Source: an uncultured Clostridia bacterium
Lineage (GTDB): Bacteria; Bacillota; Clostridia; UBA1381; UMGS1253
DNA: 50,170 nucleotides
Reading direction: 5' to 3'
Assembly (NCBI GenBank): GCA_934456295.1
Contig: CAKSHB010000008.1
Location: forward strand, 1 to 50,170
The notes beneath the pieces were generated by a model that saw only the letters and a list, made by a program, of their open reading frames with translations, was not told the origin of the DNA and did no database searches. Positions 25,529 through 33,350 of the stretch are shown here, piece after piece. The stretch's first letter is position 1; every line of letters starts with the position of its first letter. The translations under genes were made by a program, and so were the position numbers.

Positions 25529-27628
25529 TTGCGCAGCTTTAACAACACATCAAAAAAAGAACAGAAACGGCTTAAGGTGTATGCAGCATTTATAGCGGCT
25601 TTGGCATGCATTATAGCAGGACGGCTTTTCTGGATGCAGATTATCATGGGCGATACATATGCGCTTCAGGCAGAACAGAAGCAGATGCGTTCGGTTGCCG
25701 TGAAGGCGCCGCGCGGAGAAATTACCGACCGTTTCGGAAAACCGCTTGTCACAAATAAATCGGGCTATTGTGTGCAGATACAAAAGACGAATTTGCCAAA
25801 TGAAGAATTTAACGCCATGCTTTTAAAAATATACGACCTCATAACATCACACGGCGAGGAGGTTTTGCAAACATTTCCCGTTTCGGAAAATCCGCTGAGG
25901 TTTACATTTGCCGAGCAGTACGGCGAGGGAAGCGCCGAGGCGGCTGAGGCAGAGGAAAAATGGAAAAACGCAAATAATTTTGAAAGCGGACAGACAGCGC
26001 CGGAGGTTGTTGAAAAGCTGAAGAAAAAATATAAAATATCCGATGAATATACGGGCGAAAATCTGCTGAAAATAGTGTCTTTGCGCTATGAAATGGATAT
26101 GCGTGCATTTTCTGTAAGCACACCGTTCACGATTGCCTCCGATGTAGGAATGGAACTTGTCACGAGATTTAAGGAGGAGCAGCCGGAGTATCCGTGCGTT
26201 AATATCACAACGGAGTATGTGCGCGAATATACGGGCGGAAAGCTTGCGGCGCATATTCTCGGCAGAGTCGGAACGATTTCGCCCGATGAATATGCCGAAC
26301 TGAAAAATAAAGGCTATAAGATGAACGACGAAGTCGGCAAACAGGGCATAGAGAAGGAATTTGAAACATATCTGAAAGGTAAGGACGGCTACACAAGCCT
26401 TGTCCAGACGCCGAACGGATTTGAACCGCAGGCAGATTTGGGAAAAGACGCGGTTGCGGGAAATTATGTCGTTCTGACGATTGACGCAAAGCTTCAGCAG
26501 GCGCTTGAGGATAAACTTGATGAAACGATAACGCAAATCCGTGCGCGAGGCGGAAACCCTTCGGCAAAGTCGGGCGGAGACGCATATTGCGGAGCGGCTG
26601 TTGCGATGAATCCGAAAAACGGTGAGGTGCTTGCCATAGCGTCATATCCGACATTTGATTTGTCGCGTTTTAATGAGGACTATCAAATGCTGAATTCGGA
26701 TAAAAATAAGCCGATGTGGAACAGAGCCATAAGCGGAGGATACCCTCCGGGCTCGACATATAAAATGCTGACATCGATTGCCGCGCTTGAAAGCGGAGTT
26801 ATTACACCTCAGACGATAATCAAGGACGAGGGCGTATATAAATATTACCGCGACTATCAGCCTGGGTGCTGGATATGGAGAAAGAACGGCTCTACGCACG
26901 GCAACCAGACAGTGTCGGACGCACTGGCAAATTCATGCAACTATTTCTACTATGAAACAGGGCGCCTGATGGGCATAGAAAAGCTTGATGAGTATGCAAA
27001 GCTTTTCGGATTTGGCGAAAAGACGGGCATAGAGCTTGCGAGTGAAGAGATAAAGGGACGGCTCGCAGGACCCGAGGACCGGAAAAAATACGGCGGCGAC
27101 CAGTGGCGTGACGGTGACACGCTTCAGGCGGCGATAGGGCAGTCGGACAACTTTTTTACACCAATTCAGATTGCAAACTATATATCAACGCTTGTAAACG
27201 GCGGCACACGCTATAAGCCCCATCTTGTAAAATCGGTTCGCTCAACCTCTGACGGCAGCGTTATATACGAATCACAGCCGGAGGTATCGGGAACAGTCAG
27301 CATGAAAGCAGAAAATCTACAGGCAGTGCTCAGCGGTATGCTCGGTGTTACGGAAAACGGCACAGCAAGCTCTGCATTTAAGGGATATCCTTTAAAGGTC
27401 GGCGGAAAAACAGGCTCGGCACAGGTTGCCGTAGGCTCGGATAACGGCGTGTTTGTAGGATTTGCGCCGTATGATGACCCGCAGCTTGTCGTTGCGGTGG
27501 TGGTAGAGCACGGAAACAGCGGCGGCGATGTTGTGCCGATTGCAAAGGCAGTATTTGACGAGTATTTTAATAATAACGGAAACATTGAAAGCGATATAAA
27601 TAATCAGTCGGGGGTACTTTTGCCCTGA
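25529..27628 (+). CDS. mrdA: Penicillin-binding protein 2 (elongation transpeptidase)
   Basis: 699-residue class B PBP. One membrane anchor (about 15-37) is followed by the dimerisation/pedestal domain with RGEITDRFGKPL (about 62-73), and then the transpeptidase. The active-site motifs are S409-T-Y-K412, S469-C-N471 and K627-T-G-S. It cross-links peptidoglycan during lateral growth together with a RodA glycosyltransferase. The start is TTG at 25529, in a GGCGGTGAT context. No rodA lies beside it. The symbol follows the E. coli name; pbpA or pbp2 would be equally usual. Confidence 0.95.
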   Translation: MRSFNNTSKKEQKRLKVYAAFIAALACIIAGRLFWMQIIMGDTYALQAEQKQMRSVAVKAPRGEITDRFGKPLVTNKSGYCVQIQKTNLPNEEFNAMLLKIYDLITSHGEEVLQTFPVSENPLRFTFAEQYGEGSAEAAEAEEKWKNANNFESGQTAPEVVEKLKKKYKISDEYTGENLLKIVSLRYEMDMRAFSVSTPFTIASDVGMELVTRFKEEQPEYPCVNITTEYVREYTGGKLAAHILGRVGTISPDEYAELKNKGYKMNDEVGKQGIEKEFETYLKGKDGYTSLVQTPNGFEPQADLGKDAVAGNYVVLTIDAKLQQALEDKLDETITQIRARGGNPSAKSGGDAYCGAAVAMNPKNGEVLAIASYPTFDLSRFNEDYQMLNSDKNKPMWNRAISGGYPPGSTYKMLTSIAALESGVITPQTIIKDEGVYKYYRDYQPGCWIWRKNGSTHGNQTVSDALANSCNYFYYETGRLMGIEKLDEYAKLFGFGEKTGIELASEEIKGRLAGPEDRKKYGGDQWRDGDTLQAAIGQSDNFFTPIQIANYISTLVNGGTRYKPHLVKSVRSTSDGSVIYESQPEVSGTVSMKAENLQAVLSGMLGVTENGTASSAFKGYPLKVGGKTGSAQVAVGSDNGVFVGFAPYDDPQLVVAVVVEHGNSGGDVVPIAKAVFDEYFNNNGNIESDINNQSGVLLP

Positions 27629-27652
27629 TTTATCATGAAAGGAGTTTTTGTT

Positions 27653-28282
27653 TTGACTTCAAAAGAAACAGTAAAGCTTAAAGGAATTAAAGACGGAATT
27701 ATGGTAATTGTCAGCGAGGCGGATTTTGCTGATATACTGAAAGAAACGCTTGAGAAGGTGAGCGAGGTTACAGACTTTTTTGCTTCGGGCAAAGGGCGTA
27801 TCGTTTTCAGCGGTTACCATGTCGGCGGTGTCAACAGAGTAATGCTCGAACGGGAAATAAAAAAGATAGTTCCCGAGGAGGTTGAAATTGAGTATGAGGG
27901 CGATGACAGCGGATTTTATGAAAAATTCGCGCCGCAGAACGACAAAAGCCGTTTCCATTACGGAACATTGCGCAGCGGTCAGTGTCTGAAATCATTGGGC
28001 AATCTGACTGTTGTCGGAGATGTAAACCCGGGAGCGGAGCTTATAGCGGTGGGCAACATCGTGGTAATGGGCATACTCCGCGGCATAGTGCATGCCGGCT
28101 GCAACGGCGACAGGAGCGCAACAGTGTCGGCGGCAAGAATGGCTCCTACACAGATAAGGATTGCGGATATCATAACGCGTCCGCCGGACGAAGAGGTTGG
28201 AACGGAGTGGCTTCCGGAAACGGCATATATCCATGAGGGCAATATTTATATCGACGGGTATTTGTCAAAAAAAATCAAGTAA
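27653..28282 (+). CDS. minC: Septum site-determining protein MinC
   Basis: 209 residues from the TTG at 27653, 8 bases after AAAGGAG; an ATG at 27635 precedes the ribosome site. The N-terminal domain inhibits FtsZ assembly (about 1-85). The C-terminal beta-helix domain (about 100-209) has GDVNPGAELIAVGNIVVMG and RGIVHAG and binds MinD. It blocks division at wrong sites. It is followed by minD after 121 bases holding a promoter. Confidence 0.94.
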   Translation: MTSKETVKLKGIKDGIMVIVSEADFADILKETLEKVSEVTDFFASGKGRIVFSGYHVGGVNRVMLEREIKKIVPEEVEIEYEGDDSGFYEKFAPQNDKSRFHYGTLRSGQCLKSLGNLTVVGDVNPGAELIAVGNIVVMGILRGIVHAGCNGDRSATVSAARMAPTQIRIADIITRPPDEEVGTEWLPETAYIHEGNIYIDGYLSKKIK

Positions 28283-28299
28283 AAAATCGAATAAAATTG

Positions 28300-28328
28300 T
28301 AGACTTAAAAAAAATCGTATGTTATACT
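28300..28328 (+). promoter_or_regulatory. Probable promoter for minDE
   Basis: TAGACT (28300-28305) and TATACT (28323-28328) have a 17-base spacer. It lies in the minC-minD gap and would allow minD and minE to be made apart from minC. Confidence 0.5.
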
Positions 28329-28403
28329 ATTATTAGTTGTTTTATGTACATTCATTATAACAGTTGTATAAAATTTGATTTTACATAGGAGGAGCAGGAA
28401 AAA

Positions 28404-29201
28404 ATGGGTGAGGTTATAGTTGTTACATCCGGTAAGGGAGGCGTCGGAAAGACGACGACGACGGCTAATATCGGTACGGGGCTTGCGATTAGGAACAAAA
28501 GCGTTGTTCTTATTGATGCAGATATCGGGCTGAGAAATCTTGACGTTGTAATGGGTCTTGAGAACAGAATTGTGTATGATTTGGTTGATGTTGTAGAGGG
28601 ACGTTGCCGTACAAAGCAGGCGCTTATAAAGGATAAGCGCTATAACGGACTTTACATTATTCCTGCGGCGCAGACGAGAGATAAAAATGCAGTGTCGCCC
28701 GAGCAGATGAAAAAGCTGACAGACGAATTGAAAAAGGAATATGACTATATTTTGATTGACTGTCCGGCAGGCATAGAGCAGGGCTTTAAAAACGCCGTAG
28801 CCGGTGCGGATAAGGCTATTGTTGTAACTACGCCCGAGGTTTCGGCGGTCCGCGATGCAGACAGAATAATCGGTTTACTTGAGGCAAGCGACATTAAAGA
28901 CCCGCAGCTCATAATAAACAGAATAAGACCGCAGATGATTAAAAAAGGCGATATGATGAATGTTGACGACATAATCGATATTCTGGCAATAAGCCTTCTG
29001 GGAATTGTGCCCGATGATGAAGGAATAATCATATCGACAAACAGAGGCGAGCCGGCAGTTGCGGGGGATAAATCGAAGGCAGGACAGGCATACCGCAATA
29101 TTACAGCACGTATAGCAGGCGAAGAAGTGCCGATTATGGAGCTTGAGGCTGACGGATTTTTTGCCAAACTGAAGAAATTTTTCGGCGGCAAAGAGGAATG
29201 A
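28404..29201 (+). CDS. minD: Septum site-determining ATPase MinD
   Basis: 265-residue ParA/MinD ATPase. The deviant Walker A motif KGGVGKTTTTANIG starts at about residue 11, and DADIGLRNLDVVMGLENR and the later DCPAGIEQGF follow. The end is an amphipathic helix (FFAKLKKFFGG), the membrane-targeting sequence. It recruits MinC to the membrane and is released by MinE. AGGAGGAG lies upstream of the ATG. Full length. Confidence 0.97.
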   Translation: MGEVIVVTSGKGGVGKTTTTANIGTGLAIRNKSVVLIDADIGLRNLDVVMGLENRIVYDLVDVVEGRCRTKQALIKDKRYNGLYIIPAAQTRDKNAVSPEQMKKLTDELKKEYDYILIDCPAGIEQGFKNAVAGADKAIVVTTPEVSAVRDADRIIGLLEASDIKDPQLIINRIRPQMIKKGDMMNVDDIIDILAISLLGIVPDDEGIIISTNRGEPAVAGDKSKAGQAYRNITARIAGEEVPIMELEADGFFAKLKKFFGGKEE

Positions 29202-29273
29202 TTAAAACTTGGCACAGCCCATCGGCCCACGTTGGGCGAGCCGTTTTAAAAATATATTGTGGGCAGAAAGGCT

Positions 29274-29573
29274 ATGGAAACTGATATGGATTTTTTTGGT
29301 CTGTTTAAAAATAGAAAAAAAGGCTCCGGAAATGCGGCAAAAGAAAGATTACAGTTTGTGCTTGTGCATGACAGAGCAGGTGTGTCGCCCGAGTTTTTGG
29401 ATAAATTGAAGGGCGAAATACTTGACGTAATTTCAAAATATATAGAGATTGACAGAGAAGAATTTGATATGACGGTTACGCGCACAAAGAGCGAGGACGG
29501 AGAAAGAGTTGTACCGGCGCTTGTCGCAAATATTCCGATAAGCAAAATGAAGAACCCGAAGGATAAAAAATAG
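29274..29573 (+). CDS. minE: Cell division topological specificity factor MinE
   Basis: 99 residues from the ATG at 29274; the ATG at 29286 gives the more usual start MDFFGLFK, and neither is ideally spaced from AGAAAGG (29265-29271). The anti-MinCD helix region is AAKERLQFVLVHDRA and the C-terminal topological domain is EILDVISKYIEIDREEF onward. It stimulates MinD ATPase and keeps inhibition away from midcell. Presence of MinE suggests an oscillating or MinE-type system rather than DivIVA/MinJ alone. Confidence 0.92.
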   Translation: METDMDFFGLFKNRKKGSGNAAKERLQFVLVHDRAGVSPEFLDKLKGEILDVISKYIEIDREEFDMTVTRTKSEDGERVVPALVANIPISKMKNPKDKK

Positions 29574-29665
29574 GGAAATTTAGGCCGTAATAAAGACTGA
29601 AATGGGATAAAAAACAAAGCAGCAGTGATATAAATTGCAGCAAAACGGGGAGAGGAGTTAAAGTT

Positions 29666-30076
29666 ATGAATATAGCATTAATTGCGCATGATAAAAAGAA
29701 AGAGCTCATGGTTGAATTTTGCATCGCGTATAAGGGTATACTCTGCAAACACAACCTGTTTGCTACAGGAACGACAGGCAGCCTTGTCATAGAGGCGACA
29801 GGTATGCCGATTCACCGCTTTTTGTCGGGACCGCAGGGCGGCGACCAGCAGATTGGCGCAAGAATTGCGTACAATGAGATAGATTTGGTGCTGTTTTTCA
29901 GAGATCCGCTCACAGCGCAGCCGCATGAGCCTGATGTTTCGGCATTGTTCAGACTTTGCGACGTACATAATATACCGCTTGCGACAAATGTTGCAACTGC
30001 TGAGGTATTAATTCACGGCATTGAGCGCGGCGACTTTGCATGGCGTGACATTGTAAATCCGAAACAGGGTTTGTAA
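29666..30076 (+). CDS. mgsA: Methylglyoxal synthase
   Basis: 136 residues. It converts dihydroxyacetone phosphate to methylglyoxal and phosphate, a bypass of lower glycolysis when phosphate is short. It opens NIALIAHDKKKELMVEF, with ATGTTGSL for phosphate binding, and GPQGGDQQIGARI holding the catalytic Asp. It ends near the MgsA standard length. GGGGAGAGGAG lies before the ATG. It closes the mre/min module, as it often does in Clostridia. Confidence 0.96.
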   Translation: MNIALIAHDKKKELMVEFCIAYKGILCKHNLFATGTTGSLVIEATGMPIHRFLSGPQGGDQQIGARIAYNEIDLVLFFRDPLTAQPHEPDVSALFRLCDVHNIPLATNVATAEVLIHGIERGDFAWRDIVNPKQGL

Positions 30077-30113
30077 AAGCTGTGTAAGACACATAAATTT
30101 CAAAAAAAAGATT

Positions 30114-30142
30114 AAGGGCTTCCGTTTCGGAAACCCTTTTTT
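30114..30142 (+). terminator. Bidirectional terminator between mgsA and the minus-strand gene
   Basis: AAGGG-C-TTCCG pairs with CGGAA-A-CCCTT around a 3-base loop with one C-A mismatch. Six T follow on the plus strand and a run of A precedes it, giving T on the minus strand. It serves mgsA and the convergent gene. Confidence 0.8.
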
Positions 30143-30165
30143 CGTACAAAAACTGTGTGTTAATC

Positions 30166-31002
30166 TTATGAGCGGCAGCCGCAGCCGGTCGATGGTGCGT
30201 CCGACTCAAAAGCTGCGGGCGGGAAAAATTCGTCAACAGGGAACTCAATTCTGTCAAACAAATCACAGGGATTATCGTCTGTTGCGGTTACACATTCTTT
30301 GCAGGGTACGCAGAAATCATAGCTCGGAATGAGCAGCTGAACGCTTCTCTCAAGCTTTACGATTGAGAATACACCGAGAGATACCAGAACGCGTTTGTCG
30401 TCGCCGCCAAATACCAGATTATCCTCAAAAACATTGCAGATATCAGTCGGCACAGCGCTCAAATCCGTTTCATTGCAGCAACAGCATGAATCGTCGGGGT
30501 CAACAACCTTGCACGAAAGAGCAATGGGCTCAACAACCTCTATGATAGCTTTGGGCATATTTGTTTTCTGCCATGCCTGGGGGTCAATTCCGCCGCTTCT
30601 GTAGCTTGATGAAAATACCTTTGCGTTGCCTTCCGAGCCAAAAAGGATAACCTTTTTGTCAAATGTGGACAGACCTTCAATTGTACAGGGCTTGCCGACG
30701 CCGGTAAATACGTCGAGCGTTATTCTGAAGAAATACTTCAGGTCAACACTGTAAAAGCCTCTGTTAAAAGGAACAGCCTCAATGTCGGAGTATACCCAGA
30801 TAATTTCTGCCTTGCGTATTTTTACATTTATTGAGTTGTTGACAAGCTCCTGACCTGCGGGCATAAGATATACGCGCAGATTTGTCAGACAGTCCTTGTC
30901 GCGGCACTGGTCATAAATTTTATCTGTATGTATGCATACAGCCTCACGGATTTCCGGGGCTTCGCAGGAGTTTATGGGTCCTGCAACGATTTTGTCATGC
31001 AT
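30166..31002 (-). CDS. Conserved cysteine-rich protein of unknown function
   Basis: 278 residues. I do not recognise a named family, though it resembles conserved uncharacterised proteins of Clostridia. The N-terminal part has a block AVCIHTDKIYDQCRDKDCL (about 21-39). A middle block VPFNRGFYSVDLKYFF and then FDKKVILFGSEGNAKVFSS follow. The second half has C-C-C-C (in DDSCCCCNE), CVPCKEC and a CGCRS end. There is no signal peptide or membrane helix. The cysteine clusters suggest metal binding or disulfide cross-linking, as in spore or outer layers; this is inference. AGGAGGT lies before the ATG. Confidence 0.75.
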   Translation of the reverse strand: MHDKIVAGPINSCEAPEIREAVCIHTDKIYDQCRDKDCLTNLRVYLMPAGQELVNNSINVKIRKAEIIWVYSDIEAVPFNRGFYSVDLKYFFRITLDVFTGVGKPCTIEGLSTFDKKVILFGSEGNAKVFSSSYRSGGIDPQAWQKTNMPKAIIEVVEPIALSCKVVDPDDSCCCCNETDLSAVPTDICNVFEDNLVFGGDDKRVLVSLGVFSIVKLERSVQLLIPSYDFCVPCKECVTATDDNPCDLFDRIEFPVDEFFPPAAFESDAPSTGCGCRS

Positions 31003-31045
31003 ATGACGACCTCCTAAAAAATATTTTTTGAGTTAGCCTCTGTTA

Positions 31046-31072
31046 TATATTATGCATATTTCGCCGCAGTGT
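31046..31072 (-). promoter_or_regulatory. Possible SigK-like promoter of the cysteine-rich gene
   Basis: On the minus strand, CATAATATA fits the SigK -10 pattern CATANNNTA, and AC lies 16 bases upstream. The motif is short and AT-rich, so chance is likely enough. Confidence 0.25.
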
Positions 31073-31112
31073 GATACAAAATAAAAATTTTCAAAAAAAA
31101 CAAAACAAACGT

Positions 31113-31141
31113 TTGCATTTTTAAAATATATGTGATACAAT
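31113..31141 (+). promoter_or_regulatory. SigA-type promoter of the radical-SAM unit
   Basis: TTGCAT (31113-31118) and TACAAT (31136-31141) have a 17-base spacer, 59 bases before the ATG at 31201. It faces away from the minus-strand gene. Confidence 0.7.
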
Positions 31142-31200
31142 ATATACGAACAAACATACGATATAAAACGGCGTGATTTTTTGAAAGGCAAGTGTTTTGC

Positions 31201-32553
31201 ATGGAATTGATAGATAAACTGGAGATTTTGGGAGATGCGGCAAAATATGATGCCGCATGCACATCAAGCGGTGTAAAGCGCGGCGGACTACGTGACGGCG
31301 GAATAGGGAATGCAAGCTCATGCGGCATATGTCACAGCTTTGCCGCAGATGGCAGATGTATTTCACTTTTGAAGGTTTTGCTGACAAATTACTGCATTTA
31401 TGACTGCAAATACTGTATAAACAGATGCTCAAATGATGTCAGGCGTGCAGCGTTTACGCCCGATGAAATTGCAGATTTGACGATTAATTTTTATAAGAGA
31501 AATTATATAGAAGGGCTGTTTCTGAGTTCGGCTGTTGTAAAAAATCCCGACTACACAATGGAGCTGTTGTGCCGCGCACTTGAAATTCTTCGATATAAGT
31601 ATAAGTTCAACGGATATATTCATGCAAAAACCATACCCGGTTCATCGCCGCTGCTTGTGGAGCGGCTCGGAAGGCTTGCCGACAGGCTTAGCGTAAATAT
31701 TGAGCTTCCCTCGAACGAGTCGCTGAAAACCTTTGCGCCGCAAAAGAGTAAGGACGCAATATTACGCCCTATGGCACAGATAAGAAACTCAATAACGGAA
31801 AACAGAAACGATTTGACGCTGTATCGGCATGCGGAAAGGTTTGCGGCAGCGGGGCAGAGCACACAAATGATAATCGGCGCATCGGGCGAAACGGATTATC
31901 AGATTTTGTCGCTGACGGCAGGACTGTATAAGAAGTTTGAGTTGAAACGCGTATTTTTCTCGGCATATGTGCCCGTCGGGAGTGACCCGCGTTTGCCTGT
32001 TGTTGATAAACCGCCGCTGCTGCGTGAGCACAGGCTTTATCAGGCAGATTGGCTTTTGCGGTATTATGGGTTTGAGGCAGATGAGATTTTAAATGAGAAA
32101 AATCAGAATTTTGACCCATTGCTTGACCCAAAATGCAACTGGGCAATGCATAACCTGCACCTGTTTCCCATAGATGTGAACAGCGCGCCGTATGAGATGC
32201 TTTTGCGTGTGCCCGGAATAGGCGTAAAAAGCGCGTCAAGGATAAGAAAGGCGAGGAAGGTCAGAAGCCTTGACTTTGAGGTGCTGAAACGTATAGGTGT
32301 TGTGCTCAGACGCGCAAGATTTTTCATACTCTGCAACGGCAGATATATGGACAACCTGAAGATAAGCGAAAGCTTTATAATGCAGAATTTGCTTGCGGAC
32401 GCAGCCGGCAGTACAGGGATAAAGGAGCCATGTGCACATCAGCTTTCAATGTTTGATGAGGCACAGCCGAAAATTGAAGTAAAAAAGGCTGTGAGCGCAT
32501 TTCTGACAGAGGGCGCCTTGCAAACAGAAAGGCCGGTGGCGGCAAATGTATAA
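31201..32553 (+). CDS. Putative DNA modification/repair radical SAM protein (TIGR03916 family)
   Basis: 450 residues from the ATG at 31201 (AAAGG 12 bases upstream; the GTG at 31192 is possible). The radical-SAM cluster motif is C65-x3-C69-x2-C72. Additional cysteines at 20, 41, 44, 53 and 76 could hold a second cluster. A helix-hairpin-helix near 329-350 (LLRVPGIGVKSASRI) suggests DNA contact. This domain set matches the family described as linked to uracil-DNA glycosylase. The reaction is not established. It overlaps the next gene by 8 bases, which is its usual partner. Confidence 0.88.
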   Translation: MELIDKLEILGDAAKYDAACTSSGVKRGGLRDGGIGNASSCGICHSFAADGRCISLLKVLLTNYCIYDCKYCINRCSNDVRRAAFTPDEIADLTINFYKRNYIEGLFLSSAVVKNPDYTMELLCRALEILRYKYKFNGYIHAKTIPGSSPLLVERLGRLADRLSVNIELPSNESLKTFAPQKSKDAILRPMAQIRNSITENRNDLTLYRHAERFAAAGQSTQMIIGASGETDYQILSLTAGLYKKFELKRVFFSAYVPVGSDPRLPVVDKPPLLREHRLYQADWLLRYYGFEADEILNEKNQNFDPLLDPKCNWAMHNLHLFPIDVNSAPYEMLLRVPGIGVKSASRIRKARKVRSLDFEVLKRIGVVLRRARFFILCNGRYMDNLKISESFIMQNLLADAAGSTGIKEPCAHQLSMFDEAQPKIEVKKAVSAFLTEGALQTERPVAANV

Positions 32554-33301
32554 TAATAGCGTAATATATGTCTGTGACGGCAGCTTTGAGGGGATATTAA
32601 GCGCGGTTCACTGCGCATATTACAGCCATGAAAATCCGGAGAGGATTATGTGCGGCGATGACTGTCAGCAACAGTTGTTTTGCGAAACAAAGGCAATAGA
32701 AACCGATTTGGAGAAGGCGCGCCGTGTGCAAAATGCAATATCAGAAAAAATTTCGCCGAACGCTCTTTTTAATGTGTACCGCGTACATTTATCGGACGAG
32801 AAAGACAGAGCAACAATGATTTTTAACTACCTGAAAATAGGCTTTAATATCGGCGCAAAGGTCGATATGTATTTGTCGGATAAATGGGTGTCGATGATAC
32901 ATGGGACGGCGCGGCGCGTTTCGCGTGAGGCATGCAGAATGAGAGAATTTGTGCGTTTTGCGGAAATGGAAAACGGCGTGCTGTTTGCGCAGATTGAGCC
33001 GGACAATAACGTTCTTGAGATGATATGTTCCCATTTTGCGAACAGACTTTGTTCTCTGCCGTGGGTTATATGCGACAAAAGGCGTTCAATTGCGGCGATT
33101 TATGATACAAAGAAGTGGGAGATTGTGCGCTTTGATGAAAAAAACCGCATAGATATGTGTGAGGACGAGGAAAAATATCAGCGCATGTGGAAACGTTTTT
33201 ATAATATCATCGGAATTGAAAGCCGCAGAAACGACAGGCAGCGCATGCAGTGTATGCCGAAAAAATATTGGAAAAATATGACCGAATTTAAAGGGGCATA
33301 G
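32546..33301 (+). CDS. Probable DNA metabolism protein, DUF4130/TIGR03915 family
   Basis: 251 residues, opening VIYVCDGSFEGILSAV, a hallmark of the family always found beside the radical-SAM gene. It contains the DUF4130 core (SREACRMREFVRFAEMENG then FAQIEPDNNV) and the end MPKKYWKNMTEF. In some bacteria the family is fused to a uracil-DNA glycosylase-like domain; this one is not. Its function is unknown, likely with its partner on DNA. It overlaps the upstream gene by 8 bases. A hairpin overlaps its stop codon. Confidence 0.87.
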   Translation: MYNNSVIYVCDGSFEGILSAVHCAYYSHENPERIMCGDDCQQQLFCETKAIETDLEKARRVQNAISEKISPNALFNVYRVHLSDEKDRATMIFNYLKIGFNIGAKVDMYLSDKWVSMIHGTARRVSREACRMREFVRFAEMENGVLFAQIEPDNNVLEMICSHFANRLCSLPWVICDKRRSIAAIYDTKKWEIVRFDEKNRIDMCEDEEKYQRMWKRFYNIIGIESRRNDRQRMQCMPKKYWKNMTEFKGA

Positions 33302-33322
33302 ACCGATACAATCTATGCCCTT
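33292..33322 (+). terminator. Hairpin at the convergent end of the radical-SAM unit
   Basis: GGGCATAGA (33294-33302) pairs with TCTATGCCC (33312-33320) over a 9-base loop and includes the stop codon. T-rich sequence is weak on both sides. It may serve both converging transcripts. Confidence 0.5.
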
Positions 33323-33350
33323 ACGCAAACATTAAGCTCGTTTTAAATGA

